Positions 17,768 to 25,351 of a stretch of 64,000 bases of DNA are shown piece after piece. Numbering within the stretch: the stretch's first letter is position 1; each line of letters opens with the position of its first letter. Source of the stretch: Candidatus Eremiobacterota bacterium (lineage in GTDB: Bacteria; Vulcanimicrobiota; CADAWZ01; Ess09-12); assembly GCA_031082125.1 (NCBI GenBank), contig JAVHLM010000006.1:62001-126000 (forward strand). The letters run 5' to 3'. The notes under the pieces were generated by a model. The model was not told where the DNA came from and made no database searches. It saw only the letters and a list, made by a program, of their open reading frames with translations. The position numbers and the translations under genes are program-made.

Positions 17768-18158
17768 TACCCTTCCTGATAAGCCAGGACTTCACGCGGC
17801 TCTTGAGGTTGCCGGGGCTGAAGGGCTTGGTAATGAAATCATCGGCGCCCTCTTTGAATCCTTGCGTGATGGTTTTTTCAAAGCTTGCGCTCGAGAGAAG
17901 AATAATCACCATCTCATCATAAAGCCCCTGCGATGACTTGCCGCGGAGCGTCTTGAGCACTTCAAAGCCGTCAACTCCGGGAAGCCTGATGTCCAGGATC
18001 ACCATGTCAGGCCGCTCTTTTTCCGCAATGGCAAGGGCATTGGGGCCGTCTTCCGCGAAGATGAGCTGGAAGTGCTCATCGGAGAGCGCGAGCTCTATTA
18101 TGCGCAGCACGTTCCTGTCATCATCGGCAATAAGTATCTTGGGTCTTGCCGGGGCCAT
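17754..18158 (-). CDS. Single-domain response regulator (CheY-like)
   Basis: The 134-residue product is a lone receiver domain. The acidic pocket is ADDD, the phospho-acceptor is Asp56 in MVILDIRLPG, the conserved Thr position reads LLSS, and the Lys is in FITKPF. No output domain follows, so it acts through a partner protein. The ATG at 18158 is preferred over one at 18161, since GGGGAGG would otherwise be too close. The start overlaps the stop of the metallo-beta-lactamase gene (ATGATG), so the two are coupled. No histidine kinase is nearby. Confidence 0.92.
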   Translation of the reverse strand: MAPARPKILIADDDRNVLRIIELALSDEHFQLIFAEDGPNALAIAEKERPDMVILDIRLPGVDGFEVLKTLRGKSSQGLYDEMVIILLSSASFEKTITQGFKEGADDFITKPFSPGNLKSRVKSWLIRKGITVS

Positions 18159-19045
18159 CATGCCTCCCCTATCTCGAGCTCCTGCTCTTCACGGGCAGCG
18201 AAGATCTCGATCTTTCTGCCCCAGCGGGCCGCCAGTTCCCTTCCGTACTCGACAAAACCGTCAATCTGCTCATCGGAATGCTCTGGATCGTGGTGAAACA
18301 GAGCAAGGCGCCTTACATTCCCCTGAAGTGCCACCATGACGGCATAGTCGATGCTGCTGTGGCCCCACCCCTTCTTGGTGGCATATTCTTCACCGGTATA
18401 CTGGGAGTCAATAATGAGCATTTCAGCGTTCCTTATGAAATCCACAAGGCGCTGGTCGCCCTTGTGGGCAAAGATCGGAAGGCTTCCCTCACCCCCGGCG
18501 TGCTCCTCGGTGAGCAGCGAATGGGGCTCCGTGTCGGTGCAGTAACAGATCGACACCTTTCCCTCGGTGATCCTGAACCCCATAGTGAGGGCAGTGTGGT
18601 TCATATACTGCACATCAATGGCCATGCCGCCTATTGAGAACGGGCCCTCCTTCAGCTCCTGGAACCTCACCTTCGATCCCATGTCAGAAAGCTTGACAGG
18701 AAAATAACGGTGCTCCATCTGGCCTTCCATGACCTTCTGGATGCAGGCTCCTGTGTCATGGGGGCCATAGAGGGTGAACTCGTTTCCAGGAATGAATCCT
18801 GGCTTGAAAAAAGGGAAGCCCTGTATGTGATCCCAATGGGTATGACTGAGGAGGATACTTGCCTTGACAGGTTTTTTCCCGGCAAGAAGGGCATTTCCAA
18901 GAGCACGGAGGCCCGAACCGCAGTCAATGATGACCAGGGCGCCGCCGCCGTGGACTTCCACACAGGGAGTGTTTCCTCCGTACTTGATTGTTGAGGAGCC
19001 GGGAGAAGGGATGGAGCCTCGCGTTCCCCAGAACTTTATTTTCAA
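18158..19045 (-). CDS. Metallo-beta-lactamase fold hydrolase
   Basis: The zinc-binding signature HTHWDH (His68, His70, Asp72, His73) identifies an MBL-fold hydrolase of 295 residues. Other ligands are likely in NHTALTMGF and in SSIDYAVMVAL with HHDPEHSD. The N-terminus KFWGTRGSIPSPG resembles the cAMP phosphodiesterase/RNase Z-like branch often found beside or fused to receiver domains. It starts with TTG at 19045 (AAAGGCGG upstream) and is coupled to the response regulator. The substrate is not deducible; a cyclic nucleotide or phosphodiester is inference. Confidence 0.85.
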   Translation of the reverse strand: MKIKFWGTRGSIPSPGSSTIKYGGNTPCVEVHGGGALVIIDCGSGLRALGNALLAGKKPVKASILLSHTHWDHIQGFPFFKPGFIPGNEFTLYGPHDTGACIQKVMEGQMEHRYFPVKLSDMGSKVRFQELKEGPFSIGGMAIDVQYMNHTALTMGFRITEGKVSICYCTDTEPHSLLTEEHAGGEGSLPIFAHKGDQRLVDFIRNAEMLIIDSQYTGEEYATKKGWGHSSIDYAVMVALQGNVRRLALFHHDPEHSDEQIDGFVEYGRELAARWGRKIEIFAAREEQELEIGEA

Positions 19046-19204
19046 TCGTTACCGCCTTTACCGGAGGCAGGAAAGCCATAACTCCCTTCATGCCCCTTCT
19101 TGAAACATCAGATAATATATTCTCCCTGAGGGTAAATTTCCTTCTTTCCCGCGAGAAGGAGAATGGGAACCAACCATGAATTTCTGATTGAGGAGGCCTG
19201 GAAT

Positions 19205-21388
19205 ATGTTGCCACGGTGGAAGCCCCTTCTCATTGCGCTGTTCTCGGCTTTTCTTCTTGTCGCCGGGGGCGCCGCCGCCGCCGATGAAGCACTCCTCACC
19301 CTCCACAAGTCGGCCCGCGAAGATTACCAGGCGGGGAGAACGGCGGAAGCCGTGAGGAAATTTGAAGAGATCCTCGCGCGTGATCCCTCTTTTATCCCTG
19401 CCTATAACGACCTGGGGTGCTGCTACATGGAAATGGGCGACGCGGCAAAAGCCTTGGAAAAATTCAAGAAAGCTCATGATATCAGCCCTGATGACCGGTC
19501 GCTCCTCTATAACCTGAGCCTTGCCTACGAGGCATCGGGCGATACGGCATCGGCACTTTCGAGCCTCGAGAAGCTCCTGTCCGTTGACCCCGGCTTTTCA
19601 AAGGCCAGAAAAAAGATAGTCGATGTCCTTATCAAGTCCGGGGATCTGGACAGGGCACAGAGTGAAGCCCAGAAGCTCATTGACTCGGCGCCTCAAAACC
19701 CCTCATACCGCAAGGTCCTTGTGCAGGTCCTCCTTCACAAGGGCAATGTGAGCCTCGCGAAGGAAGAGCTCCAGCAGGTCCTCGCGGCAGCCCCTTCAGA
19801 CACGGAAGCCAGGGAGCTGCTGGAAAAGCTCAACAAGTCGGGCGCCACGGTGGTGGCTTCCCCTGTACCGGGAAATGTCACGCCGTCACCATCGCCAGCA
19901 CCTGCCGGGGGAGGCACGCCGGCCCTTATCCCCGTCATCGCCGCCATAGGCGCCGCCCTCGTGGTGATATCTATTCTTTATTACGCCCTTGCGGGGAAAA
20001 AGGCTCCCGCCCTCCCGTATGACACCATCTCTCACCTGGAAGAGGAAGGGCCCTTCCACCCGCAGGAGAAGCCGGAGCCGGTCCCGATCAGGGGAAAGCC
20101 CGCGGCCGTCACGCAGGCCATACCTTTGGAAGAGCCGGCCTCTGCCTGCTGGCAGCTCCATCAGTGCGCAAAAGAGACCCGTGCAAAATGCGCGGCTTTC
20201 CTGGAAAACTCAAACTGCTGGTCCCTTGAGAGCACCGCCTGCTGCAGGAAAGACCGGGCCCTCTGTGTCACCTGCTCATACTACTCCCACCGCCTGCAGA
20301 AGACAAGAAAGGCACCCACTGCGGCACAGGAACGGGAGTTTGTCCTCAAAACGGGAGACTCGGTGCTCCTTGACAAGGTCTCGAACCCCCAGATGGCCTT
20401 TCTCCAGGAGCTCAGCGACAGCCTCACCTCAAACGAGCTCGATGAGCTCGCGAGCACTTTCATCCACAGGATGTCAGGGTCCATTTTCTTCGAGAGGGCG
20501 GCCATATTTGCCGCAGAGCGGGAAAAGGAGAACGAGCTTGCCCTCCTTGCCTCCTTTCAATGGGGCGATGAAGCATCACGGCAGACAGAGCTTGCCTGTT
20601 CCACCGCGCTCTTCTCGAGCTGGGTGAGCAGAAACAGCTTTCCCATGACCTTGAAAAAGGCCCGGGAGGAGCAGACATGGCGTCTCATTTTTACCAGCGA
20701 GAGCGAAAAAGCGCTCTCCGCCTTCGAGCTTCTCCATCCCCTCACGGAGAGCGGCACCGGGAAGCTCCTGGGCATGGTGCTCTTGGGGAAAAAGAAGAAC
20801 AACCAGCCTTACAGCGCCTCGGAGACAAATTTCATCACGCTGGCGGCAGGGATCTATTCCACGTCGCTTGAGAAGGCAAGGGCCTACAAGCTTGCCGTCT
20901 TTGACGGGCTCACGGGCCTTTACGTGGTCCGCTACTTCCAGGAGCGCCTCAAGGATGAGCTCAAATCCCGCAGGACATCGATAGAAGACTGCTCCCTCAT
21001 CATGAGCGACATCGATCACTTCAAAAAGTTTAATGACACTTACGGCCACCAGCAGGGAGACACAGTCCTCAGAGAAGTGGCGAGGCTCATCAAGGCGGGA
21101 GTGCGCAAAGGCGATATTGCCGCGAGGTACGGCGGCGAGGAGATGTCAGTAATCCTGCCCTCAACAGGCAAAAGCGTGGCATTTGAAGTAGCGGAGCGCA
21201 TCAGGAAAGCCATCGAGAGATCCCGGTTCCCGGGGCTTCCCGAGGGAGTGAGGGTTACGATAAGCATGGGAATCGCCACATTCCCCCGCGACGGCACCAC
21301 GCCAGAGGATCTCATCAAGAAAGCCGACATGGCCCTCTACGAGGCAAAGCACTCGGGAAGAAACAGGACCTGCTCCCACCAGGGATAA
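19205..21388 (+). CDS. TPR - transmembrane - GAF - GGDEF diguanylate cyclase
   Basis: A 727-residue membrane signalling protein that should make cyclic di-GMP. An N-terminal signal/anchor (about 5-25) leads to an extracytoplasmic TPR array (about 30-215; NDLGCCYMEMGDAAKALEKF is a clear repeat). A proline/serine linker and a TM helix (about 237-258) follow. Next come a cysteine-rich cytoplasmic stretch (about 312-360, ten Cys), a GAF-like region (about 385-550) and a GGDEF domain. The active site reads RYGGEEM in place of GGDEF/GGEEF. The inhibitory I-site RKGD lies five residues upstream, so product feedback is likely. The ATG at 19205 has GAGGAGG at 8 bases; an upstream in-frame ATG lacks this. 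Confidence 0.92.
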   Translation: MLPRWKPLLIALFSAFLLVAGGAAAADEALLTLHKSAREDYQAGRTAEAVRKFEEILARDPSFIPAYNDLGCCYMEMGDAAKALEKFKKAHDISPDDRSLLYNLSLAYEASGDTASALSSLEKLLSVDPGFSKARKKIVDVLIKSGDLDRAQSEAQKLIDSAPQNPSYRKVLVQVLLHKGNVSLAKEELQQVLAAAPSDTEARELLEKLNKSGATVVASPVPGNVTPSPSPAPAGGGTPALIPVIAAIGAALVVISILYYALAGKKAPALPYDTISHLEEEGPFHPQEKPEPVPIRGKPAAVTQAIPLEEPASACWQLHQCAKETRAKCAAFLENSNCWSLESTACCRKDRALCVTCSYYSHRLQKTRKAPTAAQEREFVLKTGDSVLLDKVSNPQMAFLQELSDSLTSNELDELASTFIHRMSGSIFFERAAIFAAEREKENELALLASFQWGDEASRQTELACSTALFSSWVSRNSFPMTLKKAREEQTWRLIFTSESEKALSAFELLHPLTESGTGKLLGMVLLGKKKNNQPYSASETNFITLAAGIYSTSLEKARAYKLAVFDGLTGLYVVRYFQERLKDELKSRRTSIEDCSLIMSDIDHFKKFNDTYGHQQGDTVLREVARLIKAGVRKGDIAARYGGEEMSVILPSTGKSVAFEVAERIRKAIERSRFPGLPEGVRVTISMGIATFPRDGTTPEDLIKKADMALYEAKHSGRNRTCSHQG

Positions 21389-21397
21389 CAGAATGCC

Positions 21398-21934
21398 CTA
21401 ATGGGTCACCTCCTCCCACTGGGTGATATGGAGCTTGGGAGCAGGGTGGACAGAGAAGCTCTGCAGGTACTCCGAGTCAGTGGTTATCATGGCGCCCTTC
21501 TGAAGGACATTCTCCTTTCCCGTCGTGCCCAGGTGGCCCTGCTCGGCATTGTCGCAGGAGGAGAAGACGCCCCCGATGACCCGCACGGGGCCCACGACCT
21601 CAACTTTCCCGTTTGAATAGAGAAGACCCTGGAAATAGGAGTAGTTGGGCAGAAAGCGGTTGAGGTTCGGGTTCTGCGAGCTGTTGAGGAACCAGTCCAT
21701 GTACTGGGCGCCGCTGGGCTCACTGCTCCACCCCGAGAGGCTGCTTATGGAGCTTGGAAAAGGGACGTTATTGGAGTCGTCGCCGCCCTCGGGAGGCTTG
21801 GTGGGTTCCGGATTTGTTTCAGGAGGCTTGTTGTCGTCATCATTGCAGCCTCCGCCTCCGCCGCCGCAGGAGCAAAAGATGGAAAAGGAAAGGATAGTGA
21901 AGAGCACCAGGAAAATCAACTTACCCTTGTTCAT
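21398..21934 (-). CDS. Putative lipoprotein at the end of the pilin operon
   Basis: A 178-residue protein with a basic N-terminus, hydrophobic core and cysteines (FSIFCSCGGGGGGC) that look like a lipobox followed by a glycine/asparagine-rich linker. A proline-rich spacer precedes a globular domain of about 110 residues without known motifs. It starts 12 bases after the PilX-like gene ends. It likely belongs to the same transcript and may serve the pilus or surface. The opposite-strand diguanylate cyclase gene ends 9 bases away. Confidence 0.72.
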   Translation of the reverse strand: MNKGKLIFLVLFTILSFSIFCSCGGGGGGCNDDDNKPPETNPEPTKPPEGGDDSNNVPFPSSISSLSGWSSEPSGAQYMDWFLNSSQNPNLNRFLPNYSYFQGLLYSNGKVEVVGPVRVIGGVFSSCDNAEQGHLGTTGKENVLQKGAMITTDSEYLQSFSVHPAPKLHITQWEEVTH

Positions 21935-21946
21935 AAGAGCTTCCTC

Positions 21947-23269
21947 CTATTTCGTAGTCTGCCAGGCCGCGAGATTCTGCACGATGCCGTCCTTGTTCTG
22001 TGCCACGGGGGCCAGCCAGTTTCTCACGTCTTCCGGAAGGCCGGGGCACGCGGGATCACCGTTCACTCCCTGGTACCACCTGTTGAAGTCGGCCGACCGG
22101 GGATTCTTGTTGTATTCAGTGTGATACCAGCCGAAAAAGTCGCTCTTGGCCGCATCGTCATCGGGAAGGCCGTGGCTTATCTGCGCGGGGGCGAACTCTG
22201 GCATCTGGGCAAAGAAATTGGATACGGCGTAGCTTCCCGATTCTTCCGGCAGGGCCCCGTCAATTTTCATGTTCCCATCGGCATCACGGTCCACGGCAGG
22301 GTTGGCGACGACGAGGTCCTTCTCGCTGTATATCACGACGCCCTGATTGGCGCCGCTCTTGTCGAGCTGCCCCCCCTTGAGGGAGGTCTTGCCCCCCACG
22401 ACGACGACGCCCGTGCCCTCGACGGCTCCCTTGACCTCCAGGTTCCCTTTCACCCAGAGGGTCTTGCCATCCTTCATCTTCAGGTTCCCTTCAAGAACAA
22501 GGGTGTCGTTCTCATCACACTCGATCATCATGTCGTTTTCCACGATGAAGCAGTCCTCTTCGGAGTCCTTCTTGAAATCCTCCTTGGCCTTTATGTCCTT
22601 GATGGAGTTTTTCTTCTCGTCGCTCGCATAGGTGTTCTTGGCCGAAGGGATGCTGACGGAGCCGTAATTTGAGTGCGAGTTCCAGCTTGTCTTGACACCC
22701 GACACCGTTCCCTTGCCGCTCACCTTGCCGTTGCAGTGCACGTTCCCGCCGCCGGCGCTCCCATAGACGCTCTGCCCTTCGCCGTTTGAATGGAGCCAGC
22801 CCGAGTCGGGGGCGGGGTTTTTCACGCTTTTGATGCCATTGATAAAGACCTCTCCGTCATAGAGGATGGGGCCGTCGGAGCCCATGCCCACATAGCCTCC
22901 CGGGGCCTGCGCCACTTCAACCTTCACGGTCCTCTTGAAGGGCCTCACGGTACCTTCCGAGAGAATCCGGGCTCTCCCCGTGCTGCCCAGGTTGTTTTCC
23001 AGGATGGTGGCCTTATAGGTCGCCTGGCTGTCGGCGAGAGTCCCTTCAATGACGGTATTTGCGGCGGCGGTGGCATTGCTCTCGAGATAGTCCATGGCCT
23101 TCATCACGCCCGCCTCGGCGGCAAGCAGGGCCTGCGTGCGGTACTGGTGATGGGCCATGTAAAGGGCATTGCGGGAGCTCAAGGTAAGGGTTGCCATGAG
23201 CAGGATAAGAAGCAGCATAGAAACCATGAGCACCACGATGAGGACGATTCCTCTCTGTTTCTGTTTCAT
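21947..23269 (-). CDS. PilX-like type IV pilus-associated protein
   Basis: The 440-residue product begins MKQKQRGIVLIVVLMVSMLL, a prepilin-like class III leader and hydrophobic helix typical of the PilX N-terminal family, and continues with an AAEAG segment. The large C-terminal part (about 130-440) is rich in Gly, Asp, Lys and Val with regularly spaced short strands (GTVSGVKTSWNSHSNYG, GTGVVVVGGKTSLKGG), suggesting a beta-solenoid. The ATG at 23269 has GGAGGG at 5 bases. Open frame upstream of this ATG lies inside the preceding pilW-like gene and is not coding. It is about twice as long as usual PilX proteins. Confidence 0.8.
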   Translation of the reverse strand: MKQKQRGIVLIVVLMVSMLLLILLMATLTLSSRNALYMAHHQYRTQALLAAEAGVMKAMDYLESNATAAANTVIEGTLADSQATYKATILENNLGSTGRARILSEGTVRPFKRTVKVEVAQAPGGYVGMGSDGPILYDGEVFINGIKSVKNPAPDSGWLHSNGEGQSVYGSAGGGNVHCNGKVSGKGTVSGVKTSWNSHSNYGSVSIPSAKNTYASDEKKNSIKDIKAKEDFKKDSEEDCFIVENDMMIECDENDTLVLEGNLKMKDGKTLWVKGNLEVKGAVEGTGVVVVGGKTSLKGGQLDKSGANQGVVIYSEKDLVVANPAVDRDADGNMKIDGALPEESGSYAVSNFFAQMPEFAPAQISHGLPDDDAAKSDFFGWYHTEYNKNPRSADFNRWYQGVNGDPACPGLPEDVRNWLAPVAQNKDGIVQNLAAWQTTK

Positions 23270-23279
23270 AGGCACCCTC

Positions 23280-23984
23280 CTAATTCTGTGGAAGAATTTC
23301 ATGGACCACCCGCGAGTACGACTCGGGGCGCGCCTTGGAAAGATCAAGCCCCGTGTGGGTCTTGTAAGCCACCACATCCACCATGACGCAGGGAAAGCGC
23401 GGCACATAGAAGTCCACGTTGTAGATATTCCTTGCCATGACTGATTCCTTGTACTGCCCGTCGGCGGCATATGTCGATAAAGACGCGGGAACAAGCTTTC
23501 TCACCACGCTCGTGGGCGTGATGGGGAGCTCCTTCATCCTGATAGTGCTGCTCTGCTGGTGAAAATAGACCACAAGATATTTTCTCCATACCACGTCCGG
23601 TATCTCGCACTCTCCGTCAACGACATTCGCTCCATAGAGATCGACGGTCACCGCCGAAGGAAGAGGGGTCTTCGGCGAGAGAAAGGAGATGGCATTCCCC
23701 GTGTTGGTAATTGAGTAGGGCGTCGAGAGGCGGAGCTCCTCCCTTATCTTCTCGCTCGCGATGACGACGGCCTGCTGCGTGTCGGTGTCGGCCGATGTCC
23801 TGTTGAGGCCGCGGAGGGCCGGGATAAGGGCCTGGTACATGACAGAGAGCACGACGCCCAGAATCCCCATGACGATGAGGACCTCAACAAAAGACATACC
23901 CCTCTGGGAGGCATGTCTTTTGACAGGCTCCCCGCGGCGCGAAGAGAAAGCCCGGGACTTACTGCTCCAGAAGAAGGGTATCAA
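23280..23984 (-). CDS. PilW-like minor prepilin
   Basis: The class III leader reads SQRG/MSFVEVLIVMGILGV, with the processing site after Gly and the expected Glu at +5. A pilin-like globular domain follows. There is no ATG upstream of the processing site in frame, so translation probably starts at the TTG at 23984, preceded by AGAGGCC and overlapping the pilV-like gene by 26 bases. That makes a leader of about 29 residues, long for a prepilin. Minor pilins of this type prime pilus or pseudopilus assembly. Confidence 0.82.
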   Translation of the reverse strand: MIPFFWSSKSRAFSSRRGEPVKRHASQRGMSFVEVLIVMGILGVVLSVMYQALIPALRGLNRTSADTDTQQAVVIASEKIREELRLSTPYSITNTGNAISFLSPKTPLPSAVTVDLYGANVVDGECEIPDVVWRKYLVVYFHQQSSTIRMKELPITPTSVVRKLVPASLSTYAADGQYKESVMARNIYNVDFYVPRFPCVMVDVVAYKTHTGLDLSKARPESYSRVVHEILPQN

Positions 23985-24369
23985 GCAAGGCCTCTTTCCT
24001 TCCCGTTTTGTCGCTCCAGGAAACTTTCACCACCACCTTGTAGAGTCTCCCCGAGACAAGGCCGATAATGACCTCTCTGGTATATTCCAGGATGTCGCCC
24101 GTCTCCACGTCCTGCACAAACTCCGAGGGCAGCGCGAGCGATGCGCTGTGGGCGTCCTGTGAGAGCTTCTTGGGATTGCCTTTGTACTCCTCGATGATCT
24201 TCTTGGCGATGCTGGTGGCAATTGCCCTGTTCTTGCTCACCTTGGAATAAGTATAGCCAAGGCACATCATGACGGAGAGCACCACAATGGTGGCAATCCA
24301 GAGGCCGAATATCACCTCGATGAGAGTAAAAGCTGCACACGCTCTTCTCTTAGCCAAATAATCACCCAT
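23959..24369 (-). CDS. PilV-like minor prepilin
   Basis: The leader GDYLAKRRACA/AFTLIEVIFG is a type IV prepilin signal with Ala in place of the usual Gly before the cleavage site. The remaining 120 residues resemble PilV/type II secretion minor pseudopilins. It is the first gene of a four-gene minus-strand set (pilV, pilW, pilX, lipoprotein). I chose the ATG at 24369. A longer open frame exists, but a perfect promoter lies directly upstream of this ATG, so no upstream start can be used from it. No Shine-Dalgarno sequence is present. Confidence 0.82.
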   Translation of the reverse strand: MGDYLAKRRACAAFTLIEVIFGLWIATIVVLSVMMCLGYTYSKVSKNRAIATSIAKKIIEEYKGNPKKLSQDAHSASLALPSEFVQDVETGDILEYTREVIIGLVSGRLYKVVVKVSWSDKTGRKEALLDTLLLEQ

Positions 24370-24373
24370 CTTT

Positions 24374-24402
24374 ATTATAATAGAAAAAGGGAGGCTTTTC
24401 AA
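24374..24402 (-). promoter_or_regulatory. Sigma70-type promoter, apparently leaderless, for the pilin operon
   Basis: On the minus strand TTGAAA (24402-24397) and TATAAT (24379-24374) are separated by exactly 17 bases. The -10 element ends 4 bases before the ATG of the pilV-like gene, so transcription should begin at or next to the start codon. This would give a leaderless mRNA, consistent with the lack of a ribosome binding site. Confidence 0.75.
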
Positions 24403-24463
24403 TGATTCGTATAATATCGTAACATACCTGAATTCTTTTCGATACTCCCCGGGAGGAATTGCC

Positions 24464-24547
24464 ATGTCCCTGGTGAAACCCCATGGAGAGAATTTCCCGG
24501 GAGCCTCCCATGAGTCCTTTTGCTCCTCCCGGCATCTTTACCGGTAA
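24464..24547 (+). CDS. Possible 27-residue leader ORF
   Basis: GGGAGGAATTGCC precedes an ATG that opens 27 codons (MSLVKPHGENFPGASHESFC and on) and stops 32 bases before the next start. No family is recognisable. The ribosome binding site is good, but so short a frame can arise by chance. It may be a leader peptide for the downstream TGA-containing gene. Confidence 0.25.
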   Translation: MSLVKPHGENFPGASHESFCSSRHLYR

Positions 24548-24579
24548 GGACACACGACACGGAAAGGAGCCGATTGACA

Positions 24580-24765
24580 ATGGGAGCCATGGCACTTTTG
24601 AAGCTTGCGGGGGCACCGATTCTCGGGGGCCTTGTGGGATTCACCCTTCATCTGCTTGCGAAGAAACTTGGCATAGGCGGGTGAATATTCATCTGTAACC
24701 CCTGGGTGAGCATCATCTTTGGTGCCATGATGGGGGTTATGATGACTGCCGGCGGCAGACCGTAA
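24580..24765 (+). CDS. Candidate selenoprotein, DUF6132-like small membrane protein (in-frame TGA)
   Basis: ATG at 24580 (AAGGAG upstream) opens 34 codons up to TGA at 24682-24684, and the same frame continues 26 codons to TAA. The parts read KLAGAPILGGLVGFTLHLL, KKLGIGG, [TGA], IFICNPWVSIIFGAMMG. From memory, DUF6132 proteins carry GxCPxxSNPxxSxxYGAxxG after one N-terminal helix. The TGA falls exactly on their first conserved Cys, and NPW...GAMMG lines up after it. A Cys-to-Sec replacement is therefore plausible. Downstream, CATCAT/ATGATG forms a 6-bp stem with a 10-base loop starting 33 bases after TGA, extended by AACCCC/GGGGTT. The usual rule of a G among the first two loop bases is not met. 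The alternatives are a pseudogene with one nonsense mutation or a base error. No selenocysteine machinery genes are in the window. Confidence 0.55.
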
Positions 24766-24780
24766 AAACAGGTGAAAAAG

Positions 24781-24801
24781 CAGGTGGCCAGGGGCCACTT
24801 G
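24781..24801 (+). other. Hairpin after the candidate selenoprotein gene
   Basis: CAGGTGGCC-AGG-GGCCACTTG forms a 9-bp stem (one G-T pair) 15 bases after the TAA stop, with no T-run behind it. It could be a weak or Rho-assisted terminator, or an mRNA-stabilising end. Confidence 0.35.
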
Positions 24802-24844
24802 CCATTATATCAGGAACGCGGTGAGGAGACGGAGGGCTGTGCAT

Positions 24845-25351
24845 ATGAGATTTCTGACTGCTGCGGGAATACTGGTGATAATGCTGGCTCTGGCTCTCCC
24901 TGCCTGCGCCGACAGCCTTGCCGTGCCAGGAGTGCGGCTTAACGGGGCCTATATGGACATGCTCTACGAGGTGGTCATGAAAGGCTGGGGGCCCCCCGAT
25001 GCAAAGGACGAGCTCGCCGACGGGCTCACCGTCTACAGGCACAAGCGCTATCTCACCCTTTTCGGCGTGATGGAGGGAAAGGTAGCCCTCGCGGAGACCT
25101 TCTCAGGCTCCTTCTCCACCGATAAGGGGATAAAAACAGGAAGCCACCGCACCGACGTGGAAAAGGCCTACGGCTCCCCCATAGACCAGGAGAACTATAC
25201 CTTCACCTATTTTGACGGTTCAGGCCTCCCTCTTTACTCGCTCATCTACAAAGGCGACGGCATCGGTTTTTCCTTTGATCCTCAGACACACCGGGTCCGC
25301 TCTCTCTTCGTCTTTCCCGCGGGAGTATATCCCAAGCTCATCCACCAGTGA
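24845..25351 (+). CDS. Exported protein, unknown function
   Basis: The 168-residue product starts MRFLTAAGILVIMLALALPA with a Sec signal peptide probably cut after ALPACA (about residue 20). The mature part has SmpA/BamE-like features (GVRLNGAYMDMLYEVVMKGW, GSHRTDVEKAYGSP, a pattern where a short offset sets a start point for a small alpha/beta domain), but no firm family. The ATG at 24845 has GGAGGG at 9 bases; an in-frame start eight codons earlier is less likely. Its last 14 bases overlap the converging amgK-like gene. Confidence 0.7.
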   Translation: MRFLTAAGILVIMLALALPACADSLAVPGVRLNGAYMDMLYEVVMKGWGPPDAKDELADGLTVYRHKRYLTLFGVMEGKVALAETFSGSFSTDKGIKTGSHRTDVEKAYGSPIDQENYTFTYFDGSGLPLYSLIYKGDGIGFSFDPQTHRVRSLFVFPAGVYPKLIHQ

